From contig OY754970.1 in the NCBI GenBank assembly GCA_963576475.1, positions 30,719,780-30,783,779 of the forward strand: 64,000 bases of DNA. The letters are read 5' to 3'. Below, piece by piece: positions 10,841 through 22,044 of the stretch; position 1 is the stretch's first letter, and each line of letters starts with the position of its first letter. Made by a program: the position numbers and the translations under genes. This DNA comes from Molanna angustata (Eukaryota; Arthropoda; Insecta; Trichoptera; Molannidae). The notes under the pieces were generated by a model. It was given only the letters and a program-made list of their open reading frames with translations, ran no database searches and had not been told where the DNA came from.

Positions 10841-11517
10841 TTAGTTGAAAAAAATACTGTCTGTATTGTTTATAATAAAAATCGTTTAACAAATTTGAAT
10901 CAATGAGAAATCTATTATTTACTGTTTTAATTTCTATAAACTTGTAACAAAACAAAACAATGATATAAATAACTTATTTACAGTCAATTAAAGCTGAAGG
11001 TAAATTATTGGATTAATATAATCCGTGATTTGGAGATAATTTGTTTGTTTGGGTTTAATTTTTAGTTCATCTAACAAAGACTGTTTAATCAAGCGAAATT
11101 TAATTAACAGTTAAGTTCTAGGTAGGTACTACAAGTCAGGATCTTTATGTTATAAGTATTTTAGGAATTTATGCGTCAACAACTTAAGGAAGTCTCTAAA
11201 GACAAACGTTTCGATATGTTCAACAAACAAGTGCCATGATCTTCCTGTGGAAAGTTTCCAAAAGTTTTCTTCCCAATTATGTAAATATGACAAAGTTTTC
11301 CACGAACATATGCCACCATAACAGCTTCCGACACGTAACGAGATACAGACGAGGTATTAAAAATTAATTTGCAATAAGCAGGTACTTGTAATATTAAAAA
11401 AAATAATCCTAAATGTGTTTCATCTTTCGTTCTCATTTAGATCAAGATCAAAGGAAATAGGTACCTACTTATACTCGAGGGTTATTTGGCAAGACCAGTA
11501 TAAATAGACACTACATT
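10841..11517. other. Intergenic, no gene seen
   Basis: AT-rich DNA with a few GTAGGTAC-type words. No family motif in the open frames, including the one at 11176-11436 on the minus strand. Confidence 0.35.
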
Positions 11518-11813
11518 TGATAATATTATCTATATTATATTACTAACATTGAGATCAGTTATCAAAAATAATTTTCTTATTCTTCTTCCTCTTTTTTAGG
11601 CCTGTTGGCCTGCGTCTGATAATATTATCTATGATATATTACTAACATTGAGATCGGTTGTCAATAATAATGTTATTATTCTTCTTCCTCTTTTTAGGCC
11701 TGTTGGCCAGCGTCTGATAATATTATCTCTAATATATTACAAACATTGAGATCGGTTGCCTTAAATAATTTTCTTATTCTTCTTCCTCTTTTTAAGGCCT
11801 GTTGGCCTTCGTC
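11518..11813. repeat. Tandem triplication, about 98-bp unit
   Basis: Three diverged units start at 11518, 11617 and 11715. Each begins TGATAATATTATCT, passes through AACATTGAGATC, and ends in a long pyrimidine run leading to AGGCCTGTTGGCCT, a small perfect stem-loop. Differences between units show this array is older than the 71-bp one. Confidence 0.8.
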
Positions 11814-12540
11814 AACTTCCCTAAAATTAAATAATCTTAAAACCAATCTGTGCGTTGCTTTAAATGAAAATGTTTTTTTCATCCACTGTCCTTTGCAGAA
11901 AACTCTACATCATATGCACAAAAACAGCCTAATGTACTCTATAAATAAGTTGTTTTTAATACGTTGGGCAAGAAACATATAGCTAAAAAAGTTTTTTTTT
12001 AAAACGTCTTAATCAACATCAAAATTTGTAAAATTTTATAATCTTTAGCCTTTGATCAATATTTAGGTACGTTTTATTGATAACTTTTATTTATTAATTT
12101 ATAATACAATTCAATATTTAAAATAAATAATAAAAAATTTCATTCGGATTCTGTTTCTCAAACTTACTCCGAAGATAGACCTTTTCATGTATCGTTGCGT
12201 GCATTTCACCGCTTCTTTTGGTGAGAGTCATTGTCTCTAGTACATATGTCATCACCATAACCAGTTTTAAATTATTTCCAAGTTGATTAAACCACACCAC
12301 CCCATTGTACGTGAAGTGGTCTAGTAGCAAAAACTCAAAAGTGTTAATAGAGTGCACAATAATTGACCCACTATATTTTGTCCATTGCTCTCCACCCGAC
12401 GTACAAAGGCATGGCGCGACATTCCTGTATCTTTATGTATTTGAAGTAGCATATTTTTTTAACATTTTTCAAAGATGACACTTGAAAATTCTGAAATAGC
12501 GGCAAAGTTGGATAATCAGATGATTTTTTTTAAATTTTTC
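11814..12540. other. Intergenic, no gene seen
   Basis: No recognised coding or RNA signature. Chance open frames on both strands lack motifs. Confidence 0.35.
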
Positions 12541-12544
12541 AATC

Positions 12545-12673
12545 TTTATAGCTGTACGGTTTGGCTGTGTGCACAAAACATTTAGTTGAACAAAACCAAA
12601 TGTTTTGTAGTCACTATAGTACGGTTAGTTTTAAAATGAAAATTTTTGTTACCATTAACAAAAAAAAAACAGT
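12545..12673 (-). repeat. MITE-like family J, partial copy
   Basis: On the minus strand it shares ACTATAGTGACTACAAAACA, TGTTTTGTGC and a CAAACCGTACAGCTATAAA-type run with the element at 35270-35463. The ACTG-plus-homopolymer end is visible near 12661-12673. The other end is not recognisable. Confidence 0.45.
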
Positions 12674-12762
12674 GGACCTAAGTTTTATTATTAGGTAATC
12701 TTTGGTTTTAATCATGGGCATGAGGCCAGTAGGATGTTTTGTACGCCCACCCCTATAAAAAA

Positions 12763-12965
12763 GTTAAGCTCTGTGCATCAAGCGGATCAAAATTTATAAG
12801 GAGACACACACACACAAAACACATGTACTCTGAATGCGGATTTCATCCATGTATATTATATAGAACACAATATATGCTGCGAAGGCTCAAAATTAATATT
12901 TTTTGCATGCAAAAAGTCCACCACGCAATACAGTTCACTCACACGGGACTGTCGATTTATTAAGG
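12763..12965 (+). repeat. Family A, copy A2 (internal fragment)
   Basis: Carries the blocks AAGCTCTGTGCATCAAGCGG, TTATAAGGAGACACACAC, TATATGCTGCGAAGGCTC and the start of the terminal hairpin (GACTGTCGATTTATTAAG). Strongly shortened at both ends. Confidence 0.55.
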
Positions 12966-14180
12966 TGACGGGATAGGTTCTAAGGTAGTTTATGGATGCT
13001 CATTAACCTTTACTTTTAAAAGTTATGTATCAACAGTATCAACAAAAATATATATTACTCTCTCATTATTTGTCTATAGATTGGTCCGATACACTTTTTT
13101 CATTATGTGTATTTTATCCTAATATATTTTTTAAATAACCTGTTTTCGCAGATTTTTTATCCATAACTCAAAACTTAAGACTAAGCAACCAAAAAGTTTT
13201 TTTAATGAAAAGGTATGTTATAAATCTAAACATTGGCCCGATACGTTTTCACAAAATGTACTCACTTTTTTGTAAAATCAAATACACCATAGTATTTTAT
13301 GTAACGCTCGATTCAAATACACTAACTTGGGCGCACACCATTGTAATCTTTAAAGACGCACATTCTCACACAATAGTTTCAAAGTTTACATTTGATCCGC
13401 CTAAATCGTCTTACACAGCCCCTTAAGATAAATGACTTGAACAAATCGACTGTTGGATAAAATGAAATTTTTCATCTTGATTATTTATCCTGTGATTTGT
13501 AAGTAATTTAATAGATCTATAGGTATGCTCCATTAAGATAGTGACTAATAAAGAATAGCACAATGTTAAGAAAATAACTTCTATCTCTCCCTATCGTATG
13601 TGACTTTTAATTTCATTGTTCACATCACAAATTTATAATCACCCGCTTCAATAGATTTTCTTCCAGCTCTCAATCGAAATGATTGGTTTAATTACAATTC
13701 GCAATCAATATACCGAAAAAATAATTTATAGAAAAGAATAATTCGTTTCAAAAATTTATATCTTATTTATCGAAAAATAAGATATAAATTTTTTATTTTG
13801 TATTTCATTGAATTATAGTTAGTTTTTCAAAAAAATAAAAAAAAATACTAAAATTGTTTCAAACAACCAAATGGTTTTTAAAATTCACAATTTACTCTGA
13901 GAACATTCATGGAGTAATTTTATAAATTGGGTCAGTGTAAGTTAGTACATCCTTGAAGCATGAATTTTTAATTTTTTGTAGGTAATATAGACATTTCCGA
14001 ATCAACACTATACTGTTAAGATTTTTAAAAGTGAAAGAAGTTGTAAGAATTCAATTGACTCAAAAAATTACTGTAAACAGACAGTAGAATAGTGCTTCCA
14101 CACTTTTCTATTATTGTTTTCGAGTCTCCCGTAAGAGCCGGGTAATCGAAAATACAACAGGCAACAATAACATCTCACAT
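12966..14180. other. Intergenic, no gene seen
   Basis: About 1.2 kb of AT-rich DNA. Near 13755-13795 there is a short inverted run (AAAATTTATATCTTATTT with its complement). No coding signature. Confidence 0.35.
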
Positions 14181-14372
14181 AGTTCAGCAATGAGGTTCAC
14201 CACCCATTCTGAAAATAGTGCTTTTTAGGTGAGACAAGACTGGTGTGTAGGTATACACAGATATGTTGTGCTCCCTTTTATAAGGCAATGCACACCCGCA
14301 CACCTTTCGCTGGTTACCCCACATTGTGGGATATGCCGTGATGGTATGAATGAATGAAAGACAAAGAATATT
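14181..14372 (+). mobile_element. Short repeat family G, SINE-like, copy 1
   Basis: Shares AGGTTCACCACYCAT, GACTGGTGTG, CACCCGCACACC, GGTTACCCCAC and the terminal GCCGTGATGGTATG with the inverse copy at 36291-36418. It ends in an (ATGA)n tail. The terminal block closely resembles the 3' end of the LINE fragment at 45840-46249, as expected of a SINE moved by that LINE. Confidence 0.5.
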
Positions 14373-15235
14373 CATAAAAAAATAAGTTTCATTATTCAAT
14401 AATTAGTTTATATAATTGCAGTAAAACTTAATGTGTCAAACGCCTACATTAATCAACTTGGTTATACGAATATCAAACGCCTATTGAAATTAATTTTAGG
14501 TGTTGCTGTTACCAAATGACTTTGACAATTAATAGAAAATGTTGCTAATTCACAATCATAAATCTAAAAATCAACACCAAAATGCACTTCGTTTTAATAA
14601 TACCTATAGAACATATTTTATTTCGAAGGACATATGTAATCTGCTCGCTAAGTCGAAATACTTGTAAGATTTGCATATATAAGTGACAACAGTGACAACT
14701 TGTATGCCTTGATTTAATGCTAAATTAATCATGTCTTAATGTTTTTTTTTAATAATGTTCATTGATAAGTATTTAAATACATTTTTTGCGTCAAATTCTT
14801 CCATCTAAACGGCAAATCTATTTATAAATGTACCTATAATATGCAAATGTTAACTATGATAATTCACGTGTTCGTTTATAATCAGCGAAGATTTTATCTG
14901 GGCACATGAATTGACCACATTAGCTTTAAGTTTTAATTTTTAATTAAAAACATTGAGGAGGATAATTTGTGTGTAAAATAAATTTACAAAAGGATAAGAA
15001 ATAACATTGATTACCTTTATTTCATTTAATTAAAAGTAATACAATTTATATATACTGTTAATATAAAGATTAATAATAACACAATCTTGGTCATCAAATT
15101 TCGGCGTGGATAAATCTAGAACTTCGAGGGGGAAAAAAAGATGTCTAGGGAACAGATAATAATAAAACTGACATTTGAATAACAGAGTTGGTTTTGTAAT
15201 GTTTCGTTTATAAAACAATAAATAAATTATTTTTG
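14373..15235. other. Intergenic, no gene seen
   Basis: AT-rich DNA without recognised features. Confidence 0.35.
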
Positions 15236-15239
15236 ATTG

Positions 15240-16395
15240 TGTACTTCAATGTGTACTTCAATTTCCATATAAAAGCATCCATAAAGAAACCTGGAACTCC
15301 AGAGATGGCCGAATTAAAAATCAAATTGACCATGTAGTTATTGATAATCGCCATCGTGGATGTATTAGGGATATAAGGAGTTATAGGGGAGCAGAATGCG
15401 ACTCCGATCACAATCTGGTAATAGCAAAGGTGAAGGTGCTAAACACTGAAACCCCGAGAAAAAAATTAGCCAAAATTTGATCTAGAAGCTCTCACTGATG
15501 TGGACAAATGTAAAAGGTATAGCCTCGAATTGAAAAATAGGTTTGAGGTGCTAGAACATCACACTGATGCAAATGAAATGTGGGAAAGTATAAGGAACTG
15601 CACAATAGAGACTGCTCAAACTATTCTTGGTAAACCCCCTAAAAACAGGAAGAAAAAATGGTTTACTAGGTAAAGGTAGAAACTTATGGCTCAACGATGC
15701 CGAATACAGTGGGATTAGAAGAGAGACGAGAAAAACACTCCGACAAGAAAAATTAAAATATTTTTCGGAGAGACTGAAAAATTTGGAGGGTCTTTACAAC
15801 TCTGCTAAAACCAGATCATTCTACGGTGAAATAAGAGACACGAAAGGTGGATTTAAGCCGAGAAACACTATGATTAAATCAGACAATGGTACGGTGTTAT
15901 TGGAAAAGGACAAAGTATTGGAGAGATGGAAAGATTACTTTGATAAACTCCTAAACACGCATGATACCAGAAATACAGGTAGATCCCCCCAGCCTTTCTG
16001 AGGTTATTAAGAGCATTAAGCATCTTAAGAACCACAAAGCTGCAGGTGTAGACTGTATTCCAACAGAACTCATAAAGTATGGAGGAAATGCGTGCATTGA
16101 CAGGACAACCTTTAATCACCAGCGAAATCAGGTCCAGAAGATTAGCTTGGATTGGACATGTTGTCAGATCAGGGGAAGAAAGAGCTACAAAACGTATTCT
16201 GTAAAATAACCCTGCGGGCAAGAGACCCCTGGGAAGACCAAGGCAGAGATTGATAGACAATGTTACCCGAGATCTGAACGTGCTGAATGCTAGTGATGAC
16301 TGGGAGTCCACTGCAGCTGACAGGAAGGCTTGGAAAGCTATTTTTCAGGAGGCTAAAGCTCTACCGAAGTTGTATGGCCATCGGAAGTAAGTAAG
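15240..16395 (+). pseudogene. RTE-like LINE with the RT core deleted
   Basis: The 5' part encodes the end of an APE-type endonuclease: GRIKNQIDHVVIDNRHRG, then RSYRGAECDSDHNLVIAKV with the catalytic SDH. After frame breaks near 15480-15625 comes the linker (WLNDAEYSGIRRETRKTLRQ; RWKDYFDKLLNT). Then come the first RT blocks VDPPSLSEVIKSIKHLKNHK and AAGVDCIPTELIKYGGN. At about 16095 the sequence jumps to the C-terminal tail: RSRRLAWIGHVVRSGEERAT, GKRPLGRPRQRLIDNVTRDL, ADRKAWKAIFQEAKAL, stop. Everything from RT motif A through the YADD box is missing. It is inactive. Confidence 0.75.
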
Positions 16396-17260
16396 TAGAA
16401 GTAGTACTTCGATATGTAGTCGATTGAACCGATGCCTTGGTAGGCACATTTCAGGAAACGCGATTTGAGAAAAAGTTAAATATTATTTTATTGTAGGTAC
16501 ACGTATCACACCATGAAACTTGTTGAGAATTTGAACTAAAAGACACAATAAATCATTATTTCTCTGTGTTTAAGTTTATTTTACATCGCTTCTCGTTCAA
16601 TGTCAAAAACAAAAGTGAAGACTAGGTTCCTACCTAGCATTGAAGATGAACAAACCTACATCAAAGATTTCCATATAATATACTAGATGGAATACTCCGT
16701 GCAATGAGTGAGCCATGGTATATCGCGCGTTTGATTTCTTGATTGGCAACATATTGCAGTTTTCCATACATTTCAACACTTCCTAGATAACTGTTCTCTA
16801 AATCTTAATGAACAAAGTGTTTTCTTCGACAAATAAATCCGAAAACAATTCACATTTGTCGTTATTCTCTATAAAAAACATGTTTTCTGTCCACCAAAAA
16901 ATCCCCACTTGGATTCATAAAAATGTGCTAACTACGACATCAAGTATATTATATAAAAATCAATGACCTACATGTGTCAAATATCATGGAAATGAAAAGA
17001 TTTTTTCGAAAAAATAAGAACAATTTAAAAGGAATTACTGTACCTACTCTCCGAATCATGGCATATTCATTTTGATTATTTGTGTTCTTGGTATACATAT
17101 ATAGTACAAGTATTGTGTGAACTTAGAAAATATTACTCTCTAATTCTCTAAGTAAGTGACCATGGTTTGGAAAACTGTAAATACTCGTCAAATATATGTT
17201 CCCATACATCCAAGATCAATCATTTTGGTAGGTACCATAATTCATTCAAACAGAGAAGTA
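16396..17260. other. Intergenic, no gene seen
   Basis: AT-rich DNA. No recognisable coding or RNA signature. Confidence 0.35.
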
Positions 17261-17264
17261 ACCG

Positions 17265-17450
17265 AGTGATTTTTGGCAAACAACAGAACCTTGGAAGAGT
17301 CGAACTCCTACGGCTAGATGGAGTGCAGAGGGATGTAAATACGATTGGATTTAGGGACTCTAAGAGTACATATGCCAGTATAGAGGGAGATGGTGATAGA
17401 TGCTGGAGGAGGCCAAGGCCTATAAGGGTTGTGGAAACATGGATGAATGA
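17265..17450 (+). pseudogene. LINE C-terminal tail remnant (RTE-like)
   Basis: Frames read GRVELLRLDGVQRDVNTIGF, RDSKSTYASIE and, after a shift, MLEEAKAYKGCGNMDE before a stop. The end '..R.L.EEAKA..G' matches tails of insect RTE-type ORF2 proteins. It is short, frameshifted and inactive. Confidence 0.5.
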
Positions 17451-17454
17451 ATAA

Positions 17455-19300
17455 ATGAACGATTAATTCTCCATTAATGGACTTTTTCTGAGTGCGTTGT
17501 ACGTAGGTACTATTGAATATTTACTTGATTTTTAATTGAAAAAATGGTGTCAATAAATTTGTATTTAAAACTAAATAATTATAATAAAAATCATTGATTT
17601 ATAAAAAGAATATATTCGAGAATAAATCTTTAATATCATGATTTATAAAAAGTATCATATTTATGAATTTGAAAAACACAACATAACCTTTCTATAAACT
17701 CTTATTATATATTATGGAAAATCTAATTACAAAAGGATCAATGTGTTTACAAATGATTAACTACACATCATGTCTTATGTTAGTGACATGATAAAGCAAA
17801 TTTCAACGAGCAGATGATAATTTATTCGTATCGTGGATTGAATTAATTATGATTATGATTAATTAATGGTTGTAGATACAATTGTAATTAGTTCACCGAA
17901 ACTATTAAACACAAAGTTACAACACATTCATCGTTGAAAATTAATAATTTTAATAATTGATATTGCAAATCGTTGTGTGAAATACATGGCGAATTGGTAC
18001 ATTATTAATTGCGGTTTGTTCTATTCAAAACGTGTATGAATAATATTTATAAATGGTAAAAGTAACGTATATGTAATAGAATTGTAACAGTTGAAGATTG
18101 ATAAGAGGAATCAATAGATGATTAGTAAATACTCATAGATGTTGTACGATTATGAAAAATGCCTTTGTATGATAATTTCTTTTCCGCGATAGACATTATT
18201 ATTTATGATATATGAACATCAATTTGTTAGACAGCCATTGGTATATATTTTTTTCAATTGTTCAATTCAAATAAGCTTTAGTAGATATGACATTAATAAT
18301 AACCATTCATAATAACGTTTTACTAACAATACAAATGGGTCCGGGAAGATATTGTTCTGCTACTAATCGCATTTTATATAGACCTTATTTTATGTATTTT
18401 CCAACTTTTTTTATTCTCTAGATACGTAATACAATGTCGATAGATTTGTTTACACCGCCATCTATTGAAATATTAAACAACGAACAATGAATTACGACGC
18501 TTTATTCCTATAAAAAAAATGCTTGGGGAGTGTAGGGAAGTCAAAATTTATGTTTATTTTTGACCGTTTAACACCGTGACAAGAGATTTTTATATAATAT
18601 ACATATGTTTATTAAAATTCCTTTTTTATATGCAATACCAACGGCTGCTGCTTGAGTTTTCTTTATATTTCAAAAAACAGCATGATGTAGATTTTCAATT
18701 TATTGTTGAAATAAAGATGCACTTATTAATATTCTAAAATTACTAGAATTTTAAAATTAAACGTAACGCCACTTTGGACATTGCACATAAAATAAACTTT
18801 TTTCATAAATTATGTTTCCGAAACTCGACAGCGCGAATTGAAACTCTGGTACCAAAGTGTATATTTCAAAGTAAATATAGGTCAAGTGTGTATGAGAGAG
18901 GTTAGTTAGCAGTGCACGTGTCTGAACACAACTTTCAACACAAATTAGTGATTACCTGTGCAACTCTCGGGGATACCAACAGACTTTCCTGTGTCAATAG
19001 TTCATTTAACTCGACAGTGAAACAATCTCGCATTTACTTACCTACATCTTTAGCAAAGTCGACAAAATAGTATTTCAACATTAACTCACTGCTAGAGAGG
19101 GAGTGTATGAGCGTAGAGGAAGTTAAATAAAAAAATTATGTGTCCAACCCTCCAGCTCCCACTGACCAACGTCAATGGTATTATTACAAGAGACTCCTAT
19201 TAAATTTTACTAAAGAAATTATCTCACAGCATGGATTTATATTGATTGAAAGACAAGCAATTTAAATAATAAGTCGGATAGAAAGTCTTTTCGCATATAC
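17455..19300. other. Longest featureless stretch
   Basis: Nearly 1.9 kb of AT-rich DNA with no ORF above background, no tRNA-like promoter and no copies of the repeats seen elsewhere in the window. It could be single-copy intergenic or intronic DNA. Confidence 0.4.
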
Positions 19301-19304
19301 ATAG

Positions 19305-19755
19305 TTCACAACACTGAATTTTTCAGCTCTTCTTTTGAAGAACGTTCAGCAAGACTCTGGAATAATATGAGTCCTGATATAACTTCGTCAAACTCGCTAT
19401 CCATTTTCAAGAAAAGACTAAAGCAGGGATATCTCTTCGAAAATACCTGATCCCTCTCCTTTTCCTTCCTTCCCTTTGCTACGTAATATTTATCCCTAAA
19501 CACCTGATCTCGATTTCCTGTTCTTGTTCCATCCCAATCCGTTTTTTGCTATGTTTATTTTTAATTTTTTTTATTTTTCTTGGTATTATGTATATTTTCG
19601 TTGTTCTTTTGCAGCTTTCATTTTTTGTTTATGTTCATGTATAATTCTGTAACTCTGTAATCTGGTTGGTTTGAAGAAATTGCTTAATGGCAATAAGCCC
19701 GCCAGTATGCATTATATTTGTTAATATTATGTTCAAAAAGTTAAATAAATGAAAA
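19305..19755 (+). mobile_element. CR1/Jockey-like LINE 3' end (copy 3)
   Basis: Encodes the end of ORF2 in broken form (FFSSSFEERSARLWNNMSPD, then a frame matching SNSLSIFKKRL). This is followed by CCTGATCCCTCTCCTTTTCC and a second CACCTGATCTCG, then the 3' UTR hallmark GGCAATAAGCCCGCC and an A-rich tail. The duplicated 'CCTGATC' section marks the same subfamily as the copy at 10018-10420. Confidence 0.7.
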
Positions 19756-19929
19756 TGAAAATAAACATGTAATGAAATATCTTTGGCTGTACCATTTGTA
19801 TCTGGCTGGTTTTGATGACATTAAAAAGGTTATATTTCAAAAATAACCAAATTAGTAAAATGTTGTTTCCAGCTATTTTGTTTTTCTTTTTGTCAAAATT
19901 ATCCGTAGGTATTAAATACTCTTTGGTCA

Positions 19930-20260
19930 AAATGAGTGAATCTAATGAAGAAATTCGACACATTTTAAAATTTTATTACAAAAAAGGAGAAAATGCAACG
20001 CAAGCCGCGAAAAAAATTATGACGTTTATGGACCTAAAACAGTGTCAGTAAGAGTAGCACAGAGTTCGTTTAAGCGTTTTTAATCCGGGAATTTTAATGT
20101 CAAAGATGCACCTCGCTCTGGTCGCCCTGTCACTTCGTCAAAAAAATCTATCATAAAAATTAAATATTCTGGCCATAATATCCCTGTTTATGAGTCACTT
20201 CGACATAAAAATGTATCTTTCATTCCAGAAAATCACAAATTTTAATTTGTATAAACGCAG
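19930..20260 (+). pseudogene. mariner-type transposase N-terminal remnant
   Basis: The frame beginning MSESNEEIRHILKFYYKKGE, then NATQAAKKI, matches the first helix-turn-helix of mariner/Mos1-like transposases. After a one-base shift at about 20025 the next part reads YGPKTVSVRVAQSSFKRF, stop, SGNFNVKDAPRSGRPVTS: the linker with the typical 'W/F..F..G.....D..RSGRP' box. Similarity is lost after about 20160, and no catalytic DD34D region or clear terminal repeats are present. Confidence 0.75.
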
Positions 20261-20264
20261 TTGT

Positions 20265-20610
20265 GGATGACCAAACAAAAAAATATTGATCAATTGTAGG
20301 TACGTATAAAATTCAATTGTACAAATAAGGCATCAATATTTTATCAATCGAACCAACTCACAAAAGCAAAATGATTATCAATTGAAGACAATGATCATTT
20401 CACTTGACATAAACAACAAACCGTTTTCTTCTTATTCAAACTGTCATCCATTATCGTTAGCGTGTTATTAATAAAATATATAATTTAAAATAAATTTGTT
20501 TTATCTCCAGAGCACAAACACGCATTCATGTAAAAGAACCATTCAAAAAAAAAATTTACCATTGTTCAAAAAATTACGACATAAAAAATACATACATAGA
20601 TAGAACTTAT
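20265..20610. other. Intergenic, no gene seen
   Basis: AT-rich DNA between the mariner remnant and family A copy A3. No features recognised. Confidence 0.35.
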
Positions 20611-20613
20611 ATA

Positions 20614-21638
20614 ACTAGTTGCATGTAACACATGAGATCCAACTGTCGATAGCGATAGTATGTATAGTTGAAGAATATGTACCAAACTATAAACCCATAG
20701 ATACAAATTATTGAATATTTTCAGATATTTTGTTTTCTATACAACATATGTAGGTATGTATGTCAAGATAGGATAGTATGAAAGAAGATCCTTTTTCCTA
20801 CCCAGAATATGCAAATAGCATGATGGTATGTATGTATGTTTGGAGATGAAGTATCAAACTATTAAGTCTTCTTACATATTGTGTATAGGCGACTGCCATA
20901 CAAAATGTATGAAGCGATGTCGTCACTAAATTCAATTTTTAAAAATATTGTTAAAAAAAAATGAGATCTTCTACTACAATGTTAATATTTTTTATAGAAA
21001 ATTAAATTATCTAGTTGGGGTGTTTCAGTTTTTTTCGATAATTGTAAAAGTTTTGGAAATATAGGCAGTTAAACTCATAAATTTATCATAAAAAAAATTT
21101 TTTTCTTAATAAAAAATGTTTGAGAAACCCTGGAATTTTTTTGAAAAAACAAATTTGAGATTTTGTATTTGTCTATGTTTGTACCAATTTTCAGCGTTCT
21201 AGCGTTTATGGTTTCTGAGATATATGGAAAAATAAAATAAAAATTCAAAAGTTGATAACCCCTGACTGAAACAAAAATTCAAAATTCCGAGTATAAAAGT
21301 TTTGTAGGCCTGTAACTGTTTATATATTCTGAAATTTTAGGCTCTGTAAATTGAGCGGATCAAAATTTATAAGGGGGGACGGACACACACACACACACAC
21401 AGACACACACACAGACACACACACACACAGACACACGAAATGTTCTACTCCGAATTCTGAGTAAATCCGTGTATGGAACATATATGCTGCGAAGCCTCTA
21501 AGTTGGTGTTTTTTGACTTCAAAGTTGGAAAAGCCGTGAAAAAAGTAGACCTCTCCATACAATTCTCGCGTATTCTGGCTTGAAACATTGTCGATATGTT
21601 AAGAGAACAAAGTTCTCCTGAACAAATCGACAGTTGGA
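20614..21638 (+). mobile_element. Family A interspersed repeat, best copy (A3)
   Basis: A non-coding element of about 1.0 kb. The 5' end is ACTAGTTGCATGTAACACAT. A sub-terminal TCCAACTGTCGAT (20638-20650) has its exact inverse at the 3' end, ATCGACAGTTGGA (21626-21638). Internally it has a (CA)n microsatellite at about 21384-21437. At the 3' end it has a hairpin (GAGAACAAAGTTCTC nested inside GTCGAT...ATCGAC). Sub-terminal inverted repeats, an internal microsatellite and a 3' hairpin recall non-autonomous Helentron-associated elements (HINE/DINE-1-like). A TIR-type MITE is the alternative. Six copies lie in this window. Confidence 0.7.
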
Positions 21639-21662
21639 AAATCATTTGTAGCTCTATCGATC

Positions 21663-21675
21663 AACTTAACTATCA
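21663..21675. repeat. Target-site duplication, left (I-like LINE)
   Basis: AACTTAACTATCA is repeated at 27343-27355 directly after the poly(A) tail; the leading AA there may belong to the tail. At least 11 bp are unambiguous. It fixes the 5' end of the element at 21676. Confidence 0.85.
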
Positions 21676-22044
21676 GATTGTGTATTGTAGTGCAGTGCGA
21701 CGTACGGGGAAGGAGGAACTCGGCTGTGAACAAACATACCCAGCCTACAAGATAAACAATCATTATTATCTATTATTTACCTACCTACATTATAATATTA
21801 TTACTTTTTCTGTAGAGAAATTTATTCTCTGTATTTGGTCATAGACCCGGTGTTTTTGTTTGTTATATTTTTGTTTTTTACGGAACATTTTCGTCTATTT
21901 ATTTTTACATTTCTGTCTATTTATTTTTACATTTCTTTTTGTTATAATGTATAATGTTAATATACAATATTGTTTATTTATAATATAAAATCATAGAGGT
22001 TTATATTCATATAAGTTAAAAAATACTTTTAAAATAGTTTAAAT

